Source of the DNA: Chelonoidis abingdonii
Taxonomy: Eukaryota > Chordata > Testudines > Testudinidae
DNA: 64,000 nt
NCBI RefSeq assembly: GCF_003597395.2
Contig: NC_133771.1
Location: 138,119,651 to 138,183,650, forward strand
Reading direction: 5' to 3'
In this document: one piece after another, positions 45,117 to 57,172 of the stretch
Position numbering within the stretch: position 1 is the first letter of the stretch
Layout of the letters: every line of letters starts with the position of its first letter
The notes under the pieces: generated by a model
Told to the model about the DNA's origin: nothing
The model's input: the letters and a program-made list of their open reading frames with translations, nothing else
Databases searched by the model: none
Translations under genes and position numbers: made by a program

Positions 45117-45340
45117 AAGAAAGCATGAGCTTGTGGGTAAAACATGTGATGGGAGTCAGTTTGTGTCATAGAATTCCTGAGTGACCTTGGGCAAGTCACT
45201 TAGAGAAGGTTTTTCCAGTCTGTAAAATGGGAGAAATAACTTGCTTACCAGCTTCACAAGCTAGACTGCGAAGCTCATTTCGTTTGTCTGTAAAATGCTT
45301 ACATCCTCCATTGTAAGGCGCTGCAGCTGTGCAAAGTATT
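45117..45340 (+). mobile_element. MIR SINE
   Basis: The core gtgaccttgggcaagtcact (45181-45200) and tctgtaaaatgggagaaata (45219-45238) are the best-conserved parts of MIR, in the right order. A later tgtaaaatgcttaca block and a tail follow. A weaker tRNA-derived head may lie at 45120-45170. This is an ancient amniote SINE, inactive. Confidence 0.78.
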
Positions 45341-45507
45341 TAGGTAAAAACTGTTTCTTCCAATTGCACACACAATCCAACATCAGGAAAGACATGCATT
45401 CGAAGTGCTGATCTTAGGACTGAAAATCAATAAGAAACAACCAACCTCTACATGGCAGCACCTTTGAGCCCAGAGAATCAAGATGCTGGGCCTGATCTTG
45501 CTCCCAC

Positions 45508-45635
45508 AAGAGTGACCAGATAGGGAGTGTGAAAAATTGGGACAGAAGGTGGGGGGTAATAAGCGTCTGTATGAGACAAAGCCCTGAATATCAGGATTGT
45601 TCGTATTAAAAAAATTGGGACATCTGGCCACCCTA
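45508..45635. mobile_element. Short hAT-like MITE, 128 bp
   Basis: The left end aagagtgaccagat and right end atctggccaccct with trailing A are inverted. An exact 8-bp duplication GCTCCCAC flanks it (45500-45507 and 45636-45643). The interior aaattgggacag and aattgggacat words match a common turtle MITE. Confidence 0.87.
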
Positions 45636-45643
45636 GCTCCCAC

Positions 45644-48324
45644 TGACATTCATGGGGGAAAAAAAGCTCTCCAGGTGTTGAAAGTGGGAGCAGGACCCAG
45701 CTCATGGTCCCTTCTCCAAATAAAGTAGATTGAAAACATAAAGTACTAACAGACCCAGAGGCCAATTCTTTTAAATAGAGGAAAAGTTGTGCCATTTTTG
45801 CCACAATGACTTAGCACTTGTGGGCCTCACTGACGCAATGAGTTTTGAAAAGTCAAAGGTGCATGCCTTGGGGTCAGAAACACGACAGGGACTCCAGAGG
45901 TAGACACATTCCATTGACAGTGTCATGGGTTTCCCTTCTCTAACTCCTGGTACAAAGTCAGTGTTAAGTCTTTCAGTACTCCAGCCGTATACCAGCTTCA
46001 CCAAGCCCCAGGATCAACAGCAGTTGGTGAAGGAAGGTAAGTGGTAAACTCACTCCCACTCTATTTCTAATTATCCACCAAATACGTGTGGGGTGACTGC
46101 TCTCGGGTTCCCCACAGTTGCCAAGAGCTTCCCTTGAACCATTGCACTGATTTCCCCCTTTGAGGCACTACAGGACCCAGTACTTCCTATTAAGTACTAT
46201 AAGGGCCAGTGCTAAAGAGGATAAAGCAAATCTAAGGAAGATTGGATGCAAGTGGCCAAATTTAGAGTCATTGGCATAAAAAAAAAAAAGAAGCCCTGCT
46301 TCATGCACACCTAGCACCTTGTATAAACAGGTCAATTATTTTGTGACAAGCAGCAGGATACACACTATACATCCCTGTTAACACCAGAAGTGGAGAGAGG
46401 AATCACTATAACATTTTACGGTGCTTCATTAAGCTTGCCTCTTTATACATTCTCTGTAACAGTATTCTAAAGTATCAGTTAACCAGTGCAAGAAGCATGC
46501 ACTTATGGAACAGATTGCAAACTGCCAATACATTCAGTAGGATCAGATTCACTAAACTGAATGCCAAACACAGAACACATTGGCATAAAGTACTTTATAC
46601 AGAAAGCCAGAGTGAGGGATACAGCATAGCTTAAGTGGATACAAATCTGAGGGATGGTAGTAAGCTTGGACTAGAGGAGCTGTGTGATATGCAAACAGTT
46701 CATCTTCATTATAACTGCGCACAGTTTCTTCCCTGCATTCTGTTCATTAGAATTTACAAAGGTTTGTTTCCTTATGCTAGATAGCAAAATCTGGTATAAG
46801 TCACAAAGAGGGTTAGTTACAGACCTCTCTTCCTGCCATTTTCAAGCAACAAAGCTGCCCTAGGCTTCTGCTTACTGTGCATCTACAGACAGCACAATGA
46901 TGGCCCTGCACCCCATCCATTCCATCAGCAATTTTCCAAAACTATTAAAATGGACATTCAGCAAATTAAATGCTCCCTTGCTTCTGGGGGAGTTGCTCTG
47001 TAAGGAGACAATCAGTGTCTCTTAAGCCCATGACTTGAACTGTGCTAGTGAAAAGTGTATTTAAACACTGTTGTTCCTATCCTCTTCATAATCAAGAGGA
47101 GAATTCCCCCCTGCCCAGAACCATACTAACTTAAGTGTTACAACTGAGTGGGTTGTTTTTCTGTTTCTGTAGCATGATCTTAATCTGTTATAGTCTGGTT
47201 CTAAGAATCCCTTCTTCAAGGTAGTCAGAACTCTGATGGTGAGGATCTCCCCTCTAAAACTCCAGTAGTAGGCTTAGCACAGAGACCTTTATAGTAATTA
47301 CAGCTTCATGGTAGCCAATTAGAGGACAAGGCTGTTGTTCAAGATGTGGCTCTTATTCCACTAGGATTTATGCTGGTTTCTATTGCCATAAACCCAGGAG
47401 GAAGGCTTTGATGACAAAAAGTCCCCAAGAAGAGAAGGCTGGTGCACACAGAACCTACAGGCTTTCTTGAATTGGAGCTGCTATACAGGGACCAGCACAA
47501 CCCAAGGAGTGGGCAGTAGTGGACAGGAAGAAGGCACTTCTGGAGTGGCTGGGCAGTGTGCCAATTCAATGCCTTCCACCAGGCTTTAAACAGACTCTCT
47601 CTATAGCAAAAGCCTTAAGGAAGGGTAATGATGGAAATTCAAGGTACACCACATGGTGCAATTCAGTAGAACCCACAGGTGCTGGCAGGTGTAATTTATC
47701 ATTTGCTGTGGCAGTGTTTCCAAGCATGGCCGAGACAGCCTTATCTAGAAAAGCTATTTATTTCCAGCTGTCCAGAATGAAATTCCTTACTAAGTCATTT
47801 TCTTTGTTTTATTTTTGCTTTAATGCTTGTGCCTTGGGTTTTGACACATGAATTATATCTACCCAAAGGAACCATTTAGGTCTCAGTCTGTTTCTCTCTG
47901 ATATGGCAGGCATATTGCCATGCGCTTTATCTTGAAAAATTAACTGCTGTGACTCTGATGCATATTGTAAGGCAAAGCTGAACAGCATTTGCCTTTACAA
48001 AGGGTGACAAATTCCAAGGCGCCTTAACTTGCCATAAGGCACAATTACATTCCTCTCTAAAGAGCCTACAATACTTTTTTTCCATATAAACTTTGAAGAG
48101 TAGCTAATACAAGACTGCTCTGTTGAGCCACCACTCCCGGTCTCCAAGTACTCTGGTATTACTTATGGTTGCCACATCTCATTCACTATGGGACATCAGC
48201 TATTACGCTGGTTTTGACCACCTTAATCAGCAGTGTGTGTACATTTTCAGAGTATTGGGGACAGGAAGGTCTTATAGATATGAGTTCTTTAGAATGTTCT
48301 TACTTTGCCAATATTTTGTCTGGT
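45644..48324. other. Unassigned intergenic sequence
   Basis: About 2.7 kb with no terminal repeats, RNA genes or exon-like frames that I recognise. An A-run lies at 46279-46290. Confidence 0.5.
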
Positions 48325-48332
48325 CTTAAATC

Positions 48333-49418
48333 CAGAGGTGGAAGTAAGCCGGCACGGCCTGGTACGGAGTACTGGTAAGAAAAGGTGCAGTAGTGTACCG
48401 GCAAATAAAGTGGAACATTCAGTACTGGCTTACTTTCACCTCTTTTGGCTGCATAACAAAAAGTTCAAACTCAAAGCTAATAGAAGCTTGAAAAGGGAAA
48501 CTCGCTGTCACATTTGTTTGTTGTTTCTCTCCCTCTCCTCCTCCAGCCAGGCTGCCCAATGGGGCTCGGCTCCGTGTTCCCCCGACCCTCCCACTCAGCG
48601 GGGGCTCCCCTCTAGCTTGTAGCAGGGGGACTGGCTGGGAGAGAAGCCTCCCAGGTAGCCTGCTGGCTGCATAGGAACAGTTAAATTTAAACTGTTCACT
48701 CCCAGTCTGAACCTGGATTAGGGGCTATTTCACTCCCAGTTGTCAGGGGTGGTGGTGACCAAAGCCGGGGCAGTTCATTTATATTCAGTTTATATTATTG
48801 AAGATTGCCTCATCCAGGGGGCAAAAAAGAACTGCCTCGGCTTTGCTCACCCTCCCCCCCACATCCCACCAACAACCCTGAACAAAATGAACAAGATTGC
48901 CAGAAATAGTCCCAAATCCCATAGTTCAGACCGCGGGGTGAACAGCTAAATTTAAACTCTTCTTATGCAGGCAGCAGGCTACCTGGGGAGGCTTCTCCCT
49001 CAGCCAGTCCCCCTGCTCCCTGCTACAAGCTAGAGGGGAGCCCCTGCTGAGTGTGGGGGTCAAGGGAATGTGGACCCTAGCCACCTCGGGCAGCCTGGCT
49101 GGAGAAGGAGGAAGGAGAAAAATGTGACAGTGAGTTTTCAGTTTCTCAGGCTTATTCCAATGGTAAAGTTTTATTAGAGACAGTACTGGTAGTAGTAAAA
49201 GTAGCTTTATTTCTATATCTAGGTCATGCATTGGGAAGGATCCATGAAGTATTTAAGAGAGGTGGGTTGCTTGTGTTTGGACTGTACAGGTAAGAAATGT
49301 AACTTACTTCCACCCTGGCCCCGCCCCTTCCATCTGAAGCCCTGCCCCTTCGGAAGGGGCGGGGGGAGGCACGAGTGGGACCCGTAGCGGTAAGAGCTGT
49401 ATTTTACTTTCACCCCTC
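48333..49418. mobile_element. Large foldback hAT element, 1086 bp
   Basis: It starts cagaggtggaagtaagcc and ends attttactttcacccctc, inverted with mismatches. An exact 8-bp duplication CTTAAATC flanks it (48325-48332 and 49419-49426). Inside are two long inverted arms: about 48495-48690 (ggggctcccctctagcttgt, gggggactggctgggag, gcctcccaggtagcctgctg) and 48960-49135 (cagcaggctacctggggagg, cagtccccctgctccc, acaagctagaggggagcccc). The centre (48690-48950) has aaatttaaact words at both margins and no transposase. Transcribed, it would form a long stem. Confidence 0.87.
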
Positions 49419-49619
49419 CTTAAATCCCCCTTCACATTATTTTGGAGATCTATCCAAGATTCATGGTATCAGTGAGCCAAATACTTCCCCTGCCCCTGCT
49501 CATAGCAACAGAGGAAAGCCTAGATCAGAAGATCTTGATCCAAAGGGTCAGAAGTATCTCCAGCTCTGGGGGGCACACCCTGTTCTTCTGCCCAACCCTG
49601 CAGAAGTCACTCTACTGTG

Positions 49620-49760
49620 GTTTGTCATCATCTATGATTTATAGTACAGTGGCACCTAAAAGCCTCAGCCAGATCAGGGCTCCAATGTACCAGGCACTGT
49701 ACAAACATATCAAATGACAATCTCTGCCTCAAACTGCATGCAGTCGAAGAGACAAGATAT
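49620..49760 (-). mobile_element. L2-type LINE 3' tail remnant, antisense
   Basis: Wording around agtacagtggcacctaaaag, cagggctccaatgtaccagg and cactgtacaaacatatc is the antisense of a common sauropsid L2-like tail. The sense version appears at 21478-21556. Confidence 0.45.
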
Positions 49761-50850
49761 CCACAGGTGCATTAAATAACCAAGCAGGTGGGGGCAAGGG
49801 ATAGTATAACAAAAAACAGGTTGCTGTAGCAAGGATTGATGTGCACAGTTCAAAGTCACCCAGCCCACATCATAACCCAGCTCCTGGCTGGTTCTACGGG
49901 GCTCTAGATCCACACATTTGGAGGGGGTAGGCCAGCCATTATGCTACATTTTCCTTCCTGACACCAATACAAGTTAATGCTGACCTAGTCCGCACCAGAG
50001 TCATTTCCCATGCCATACACTAAGTGAGGTTCAGGAGAAGTGGTAGCTCTTTTGAAGACATGCTGCCAAGAGCTAGAGAAAGTGGGACCCTTGGAACCAG
50101 TGCAAATATAGAGCCATTATGCAGCTTGTCCTAGTCACCAGTGTACCTTGTATTTAGCAGGGATATCAGGCTATCTGTAAGTCTCCAGGTCCAAATCCCT
50201 CCAGGTAGTGGTAGTGTGGCAAACCCACTGTTCCACCAACAACAGAATTGGGAATGCAAACACCCAGGATTTCCAGCCTCTTAGGTGGGAAATTTCAGTT
50301 TTAGGAGGATACCTGCCATTTTTTGGCAGGGCAGGGAGAGGGAATTGCATGTGCCAGTACGGAAAGAGATTTTAGCTCTTTTGATTGCAAAAAGGGCTGC
50401 CCACTAGCACGTGGAAAAATCAAGCATAAAACCTGCCAATAAAATTAGAGAGAGCAAGTAGGAGTCCAGAGAGAAAGTAAAGGTCAGTGAAAGAATAAAA
50501 AAGTACATACTATAGAGAGATCGTACTGCCATGGCACAGATAACTTAGATGTGAGCCAAAGTTTGGCTTCTTACTGCTCCTGATTCGGCCTTAACAACTG
50601 AAGCGCTCAGTGAATATTTAGTATCTTTGTTCACTAGGCGTGATACTTAAATATCAATCTGTGCCTTAAGGAACTATATGCCTGTCTTGAAAAGTTTAAA
50701 GCTTGGTATTTTCTTTGCCTGCTTTTTTGATTGCTATAGTCTTCATTGTAGCTAACAACTCCTTGTGGGAAGGCTTTGGGACCTGCTAAAGTTGAGTAAT
50801 AGTTAACAGAGACAGGCTTGCCAGACTGCTCACTTGACAAACTGTATAAC
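49761..50850. other. Unassigned intergenic sequence
   Basis: No gene or terminal repeats recognised. Confidence 0.5.
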
Positions 50851-50853
50851 TAA

Positions 50854-51160
50854 GGGCTTGGCTACACTGGCACTTTACAGCGCTGCAACTTTCGCGCTCA
50901 GGGGTGTGAAAAAACACCCCCCTGAGCGCTGCAAGATACAGCGCTGTAAAGCGTCAGTGTAATCAGGGGGGCAGCACTGGGAGCGCGGCTCCCAGCGCTG
51001 CACGCTACACCCGTAAAGGATGTGGTTTACGTGCAGCACTGGGAGAGCTCTCTCCCAGCGCTGCTGCTCTGACCACACTCACACTTCAAAGTGCTGCCGC
51101 GCCAGCGCTCCCACAGCACTGTCCCAGCAGTGCTTTGAAATTTCTAGTGTAGCCAAGGCC
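50854..51160. mobile_element. PIF/Harbinger MITE, 307 bp
   Basis: Termini gggcttggctacact and agtgtagccaaggcc are inverted, with TAA on both sides (50851-50853 and 51161-51163). The interior is a series of gcgctg/cagcgc palindromes, rich in CpG for this window, suggesting a younger insertion than the copy at 18825. Confidence 0.92.
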
Positions 51161-51406
51161 TAAGGTTGAAAGAATGGCCAGGAAAAATCAGTGCTACCAG
51201 CAAGCATAGTTTGTCAGAAGTGTAATTTAAGACTCTCCAAACAGTATATAGGTGTTTATAGTTATCCTGATAATGATCTTACATTTATAGAGCACCTAAC
51301 ATCTAGAATGATTCCTTTACAAACTGTATACACTGTGGGAATAACTTTCCTTCGCCCTCATCACGCCAAGAGTGAAATGCTTAGACGGCCATCTCTGCAG
51401 TGAAGT

Positions 51407-51455
51407 ATCGCTTCTCGGCTTTATGAGCTAAGATGCGAAAAAATATCTAAACTAA
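51407..51455 (+). pseudogene. U2 snRNA-like retropseudogene fragment
   Basis: The sequence atcgcttctcggc then tttatgagctaagat is the 5' end of U2 spliceosomal RNA with one or two changes. It is followed after a short gap by aatatctaaactaataaaa, loosely like the next U2 segment. The branch-site-binding region and the rest of U2 are absent or unrecognisable, and no snRNA promoter element was seen upstream. Likely a 5' fragment copied by a LINE. Confidence 0.55.
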
Positions 51456-53634
51456 TAAAACCCAAGACTGATTAGGTTAGGCAGTGGAGAATACTATACT
51501 ATCCAACTGTAACTGTAAAGGGGACTTTGAGGGAGGCCGATGAATTACTCCAAATACAGTTTGATCAGGATACTGGGGTTAACAGCCTTATTCTGTCAAA
51601 AGATATCATGATGTCTTTCACGATGATCTTGCTTTTCCATCTCCCCATGGCATCATGTAGATTCTCTCTCTGACACCCCTCCCCTCCCCCCCATAGCCAC
51701 TCTTTTTTTGGAGAGAGAGAAAGAGAGAACACACACAAACACCATTTGCCAATACCTACCAAATAGTGGTAGCTGAAATAACTCTTCATAGCATCTCAGC
51801 TGCCACTGTTTGGTAAATGCTGACTTCTTAATGGTCACCACTGTGGAATAATAATGATTGCCAAAACAAACCAAAAGCCACAAGTACATTTAAAAAGAAG
51901 AGTTATGTTAATCCCCAAACCCTTGTTTAATGCAATTACTAATGTCAGGCTTATTTCTGCAACCCTTCCTCAAGCAAGTAGTCCTCCCAGACACAGAGTT
52001 GTTTCTTGTAGCAAGCAGAAGTACTTGTATGCATAAGAGTTACAGGTGAAGGCCTTTGCAGATTAGGGAAATGTAGTGAAATGTAGTGAAAAGAATGTTT
52101 CCTTGAAGTGCTGATCACAACTCCATAGTTAACCTTAAAGTATGGGGGATGGGGTCACATTCCTTTTAAGTCAGGTTCCAAGAAGGAGAAAAGAATTCCA
52201 CCTTCATTTAGCCAAGAGCAAAATAAAGTCACAAGGCAGCTTCCTTTGAAAACAGGACCAAACACCACCAAATCAATGCAGGCCAGCTTCTTTCCTCCTA
52301 GTCTGAGCACCCACAGGCACATAGCAACTGCTTCCTTCAGCCTAGGATCCAGTAGGGAAAACACAAAAATACTTCTTACCATAGTTAGTCTCTGGGCATC
52401 AGTGTAGTCTTAGGTACAAGCCAGACAAACAAATCCTCCCTTCCTTTGGGGGTCTGGGTGAGGAGTCTTCTGACTGAGAAGGAGGCTAAAGAGAACATCA
52501 GTAGAACCACAATCTTTTCTTTCTCTGCCTCCTACCCCAATTTGTTTCCATTTCATGGATTCCCTTACTTAGGAGGCACAGGTGTCAGTTTCATGTCCCA
52601 ACAGCTTAACTAGTCACTGCTGTCAGTTCTTTTCTCCAGGTCTGGCAGCTCAAGTAGTCTTTAAGGGCTAGTTTCTGATATGTTTGGTCAACCTTAACTC
52701 CAGTTTAACATAGCTTCTGTCTGTGATTTGGATTTAAGCTTCTGAAGGAATTGGATAAACACCAAACGGGTAAAAATATTATAACATGGAAATATTTAAA
52801 CAATGCGAAGAAAGGTACCTTCTTCCATTGTGTATAGATTGGCCACAATCCTGAAACCACTTACACAAGTGCTTAACCTTACTACCATGAACTATCGTAT
52901 TGAAGTCAATGACACTATTCACAGTAGTAAAATTAGACACCTTCATCAGTGTTTGCAAGACTGGAGTTGGACCCCAAGAGTACTGGAGTTTTGGACACAA
53001 CTGTACTAGACCATAGGGTTTTTTCTTTAAAAAACTACACTAGAAATGGATCCAACTCTCAGTCATGCAGATGTGCATTTAGAAAGCACATATTATGCAC
53101 TAGAACTTTAAAAGTAAAATGAGCTTTACTCTTGGGAAAACAAATCTTCAATATCTGGCTACAAGACAAGCCACTATACCTAGCAACTGAGATTATAGAA
53201 TAATCTGAAAATGATGAAGCAGAGTTTATGATGACAGCAACAGAGCTGTAGAGCAGCCTTTTAGAACAGTTTATGGGAGAAATTGGGCATAATGACCACA
53301 TCATAATAAAGAACATGAAAAATATAACTAAGTTGTAAAACACTTACTCCCCCTCTTGCCTCACGAAAACTGTTGTATTTGAAATGTTCTTATTATTGAA
53401 CTTTGAGTTTTGTCTGCACTGTTGGAGTAATTAAAGGTTTGTGTTTAATTGGTTAACAAAGAAAATTGATTTGTTAAATGTGTTTTTCAAAGATATTGTT
53501 TTTCCATTGGCTTCATTAAAGTTTTATTGTTTTTTAAATGTAGTTTTCATAAAAAAAGCTTTACAGTAGATCCACTGAGTCATCATTGCACTTAATCTTT
53601 TCAGTAGCATTCAGTGCTTGCAGTGTTTACATGC
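51456..53634. other. Unassigned; ancient palindromic trace near 52880
   Basis: At 52850-52990 attgaagtcaatgacac and surrounding tactgg/ccagt words resemble the 2220 family. No gene recognised. Confidence 0.4.
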
Positions 53635-53642
53635 CAACACTC

Positions 53643-53918
53643 CAGGGCTGCCTGGGGAGGGGGGGGGGAGTGGCAAGTGTGGCAATTTGCCCCGGGCCCC
53701 ACAGGGGCCTCCACGAGAGTTTTTCAGGGCCTCTGGAGTGGGGTCCTTCACTCACTCTGGGGGCCCCTGGAGCTTCTTGCGCTCCGGGTCTTCAGTGGCA
53801 ATTTGGTGGCAGGGGGGGTGGTGGTCCTTCCACTGCAGGACCTCCTGCCGAAGTGCCCGAAGACCTGCGACGGGGGGTCCTTCCACCCCAGCCCCGCTGA
53901 ATCCTCTGGGCGACCCTG
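53643..53918. mobile_element. hAT MITE, 276 bp
   Basis: Termini cagggctgcc and gggcgaccctg are inverted with one mismatch. An exact 8-bp duplication CAACACTC flanks it (53635-53642 and 53919-53926). It shares ggccccacaggggcc and cacgagag with the nested copy at 28719-28884, of which it is a longer version. High GC content creates long overlapping frames on both strands that are not genes. Confidence 0.93.
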
Positions 53919-53926
53919 CAACACTC

Positions 53927-55189
53927 TCACCCACTCCCAGGCTAACATGTTCAGAGACATAACCCAAAATCTGAACAGTAGGCATCCCTGGTAGCATTTC
54001 CATCCCATGGGTGTTTGTTCTCTACGGTATGTCAGGCTGTCTGCTTGAACCACTGAGCTAATTGCTGTACGCTGGCTTCCCATCCATCACTAAGGCTTTC
54101 CCCCTTGCTCTCACAAATACTATGTGAAATAACACATGGTTAGAGCCATTGGAACATTTTTTTCTGCTGCTTCCAACCTATTCCATAAGCAGAATCTGCC
54201 TTTGCAGATGCATCCTGAACTATCCAGTGGACAAGTTGGCTAATCTGTCTGAAAAGACAAGATGATATAGGATGTGCAGTGGAGACTTGATGTCCTATCA
54301 GATATTAATGAATAACACTATTTTCTGTGCAGAATCTTGTCACATTAGCTAAATGATAATAAAGCTGATTTTATAACATACATGGTGAGGCACAGCCATG
54401 TACAGCATTTGAGAGCAACAGTGAGAACAAAAACAAAGATACTGAAAGATCTCCAATATTAAGATACCAGTGTGTAACTTTCTGGCCTGACTCAACCACT
54501 GCTGCACAAGAATGCTTTTCATTTCAGTCTGGCATGTACTAAAAAAATCAGATCAGGTTAATGGATAGGAAAGGAGTTCAACAACCTCTCCCAAAAGAAC
54601 CAAAAAGTGACTCTAGCTATAGTAAAAACTGGTACCCCACTAGTAAAACTAGGACTGTAGCGCTGTGGTAAGCATTCCTTCTATCAGGCTTCCACTAGTG
54701 TAAGCTACTGACCCAAATGGAAAGAGCAGGTCAAAGATAGAAGATTGCTCTCACTCTCCTGTCAGCTCTACCCCAGGAACATCACTTGGATAAATGATGT
54801 TTCTTAGCCACTGGTCTGGAAACTTGCTATTAATTAGTTTCTCCCATTCAACCTAATGCTTTAGAAATTCATCCAAGCTTTTCAATGTACTATCAATATT
54901 CTGTATTAAACGTAGACTTCCCCTTGCCAGAAAACCTCCCAGGATAAACTCTACTTCAGCTTCAGTTTAAAATGACTGTAGCCATTTCAGTGATTTGGAA
55001 GCTGGTGAAAAGGAGCTTTAGGAGTCATTTGGAAAGTCTCATGAATTCACAGCGGTCTGCACTACATGCTTAGGAATAAATATACACTATCATGGTAGCA
55101 TGGGGCAACTGACTCCATTGACTTCACTGTAATTACTTCAGATTTACACTAGTGTAATTGATCATTTATCCCCTCTACTCACTGAAGGT
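53927..55189. other. Unassigned intergenic sequence
   Basis: No gene or terminal repeats recognised. An ancient palindromic trace lies near 55105 (ctccattgacttcactgtaa). Confidence 0.45.
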
Positions 55190-55590
55190 AGAAGTGGAAG
55201 AGAACTGTTAGAGCATCTAAATCCATCTCTCTACCAACATGGTGTTATCCCGTTTTACATGTACTAGAGTGTTGTCCTGTCCAGTTTTAACTATCCTAAA
55301 CAGAGCTTTTGCCACTTCCCTTGAAAGATGCTTCTTATAGCCAGGAAGCATTTACAAAATATTATGCTTAAATGCTAAAACTCAGTTTTCTTGACTTTAT
55401 ACCATTACTCTGAGTTCAATTATTTAGATATAATAGATTTCCCTCCTCGGTATTTATACCTTTCAGATATCCATGGACAATTGTGCCTCCCTTTCATTTT
55501 TTTTAACCCATAACTTCCAATGAGACTTATGCTCTTAAGTCTTAGGCATTTTAAAAAAATCTTACCCTTAACTTTTAAATAAGTTACAAT
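55190..55590 (-). mobile_element. Old antisense CR1-type LINE remnant
   Basis: Wording such as gatttccctcctcggtattt and cctttcagatatccatgg (55436-55475) matches antisense CR1 3' coding-end sequence. It is strongly diverged and the boundaries are approximate. Confidence 0.5.
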
Positions 55591-55909
55591 CACTCCAAAT
55601 GATTCACAGGGGAGTCAAAGACAACTATTTTTACAGCTAGTGAAAAGAAATCCTACTCCATCATTGCTGAGAAACTGTATAATTTTATTTCTGTAACACC
55701 CCACCTTCAACACCCCAGCCTATTTTTCTGCTGCTCCACTCTTTCCTTCATTGTCTGAAATTAGGCCCCAGTCCTGCAAACTTTACTCACAGTAGTAGAT
55801 GATGCTATTCGTGAGTAAAGATAAGCATGTGCTTATAAGATTGGGGCCTTAAATGCAAGATCTTCAGGTCATATATTATATTCCCATTCTACTATGGGAC
55901 ATCAAGCAC
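55591..55909. other. Unassigned; palindromic trace 55765-55850
   Basis: The words aggccccagtcctgcaaac and gattggggcct face each other across about 70 bases, with central ttactcac/gtgagtaa-type words. This is another possible member of the old palindromic repeat set. Confidence 0.4.
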
Positions 55910-56410
55910 CCTATTGGGTGCTATAAAATGCGTAATATGCTATGGTAGTTTTTAACTGAAAACCACCCTGCCTCTGAACATTTGCACTGCTTTTCTCTGA
56001 GCTCCCTCCAATATGACATTACAATGAGGTGCTCACTAATGAATGTGCATTCCAGGGGCTGTTGCACTACAGCAGAATAAAGAGCTACTATTATCTCCTT
56101 ATTTTGTGATGTGATACCTCTGTGCATGCAGCCCAAAATGGCACCAGTGATTTGTTAGCATAACTTCTTGCAAGTTCATGTCTAATCTAATTTGCTATTC
56201 CTGACTACATTTTTTTCAGTGTTAATGCTTTATTCATAGATTCCAAGTCCTGAAGGAACCATTCTGATTATCGAGTCTGACCTCCTGTATACCACAGGCC
56301 ATAGAATTTTACAAGTTTCTCTCCCCTACTGAAGTATTTATGTTTTGAATTAATTTCCCCCTGGATCTATTTCCTTGCATTTTTCCAAGCTGAATTTCAT
56401 TTCAAGTTCT
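55910..56410 (-). mobile_element. Antisense CR1 LINE remnant with RT tail
   Basis: The minus-strand frame 55921-56136 has GCMHRGITSQNKEIIVALYS, the CR1 ORF2 segment after the RT palm. On its right, 56235-56300 carries a separate antisense CR1 3' end (cttattcatagattccaag, gagtctgacctcctg), so two CR1 pieces probably lie side by side. Confidence 0.6.
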
Positions 56411-56417
56411 ACCCATG

Positions 56418-57172
56418 TGTGATGGGATGTCTGCTCCTACACTAGATTACAAAGGGTTAATCTCAGCAGGGAGCAGTGGAGTGAATCCTCCGAGTGGCCC
56501 AGAGAGGCTGAGTGAAGCACAGCCAATCAGGGAGGAGTTGCAGGGAGCAACTAATCCAGGCCCCGCGGGTTCACATAAAAGGAGATGCAGGGTCACAATG
56601 AGTGAGTTGCTCCTGTGAGCTCAAGGAGTGAGGACTGCATCTGTAGCAGGCAGAGACCTGTAGCACTGTGGAAAGAACAACTGCTGCCAGGGACTGGGGG
56701 AGCAAGAGGGAGCTCCTGGCTGGCTGCTGGGACTAAGTAGTTGCATACCCTGAGACAAGGGTGAAGAAGGGGATGGAGCCATGGGGAAGTGGACCAAAAA
56801 GACATAGCAGCATAGTGAGAAGTTAGGAGTCACAGCAAGAAGCTGCTATCTATAGAGTCCCTGGATTGGGACCTAGAGTAGTGGTGGGCCTGGGTCTCCC
56901 CCTTGTCACTGGGAAAGTGACAGGATTTTGACTGCAATACTAACTCCCTACTCCTGCCCACTGGAAGGGGGAAACACAGATGGTGATGCTGTTAGAAGGC
57001 TGAGTCATGAAGAGGATGCTATGGTTCCTGAGGCTACAAGAGGGGCTGCAGGCGGACAACAGAGAGGCGTGATGGTGGGCAAACCACAGACAGTGAGTCT
57101 TGGCCTCAAACTAATCTCCAGAGTGACCAGGAGAAGGTGCAAGACCAGTGGTGAATGATGTGCCCTGTGACA
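56418..57172 (+). mobile_element. Solo LTR (TGTGATGGG family), 755 bp
   Basis: Starts TGTGATGGGATG and ends CCTGTGACA. Five-base flanks CCATG and CTATG are a one-mismatch duplication. A TATA-like cacataaaagg lies near 56573, followed by a purine-rich transcribed half and the signature gtccctggattgggacctag at about 56857. Same family as 3320 and 10255, and the longest copy. It lies just right of a CR1 end. Confidence 0.78.

Noticed and set aside
45771..46004. 77-codon minus-strand frame with protein-like composition
   Set aside because: No domain, no splice context and no neighbouring coding blocks.
53586..53994. 104- to 126-codon plus frames and a 111-codon minus frame
   Set aside because: They coincide with the GC-rich hAT MITE at 53643-53918.
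54040..54080. Antisense tRNA-like A box (minus strand reads tagctcagtggttc)
   Set aside because: No B box at the right distance and no stem pairing, so a chance match or a remnant too worn to call.
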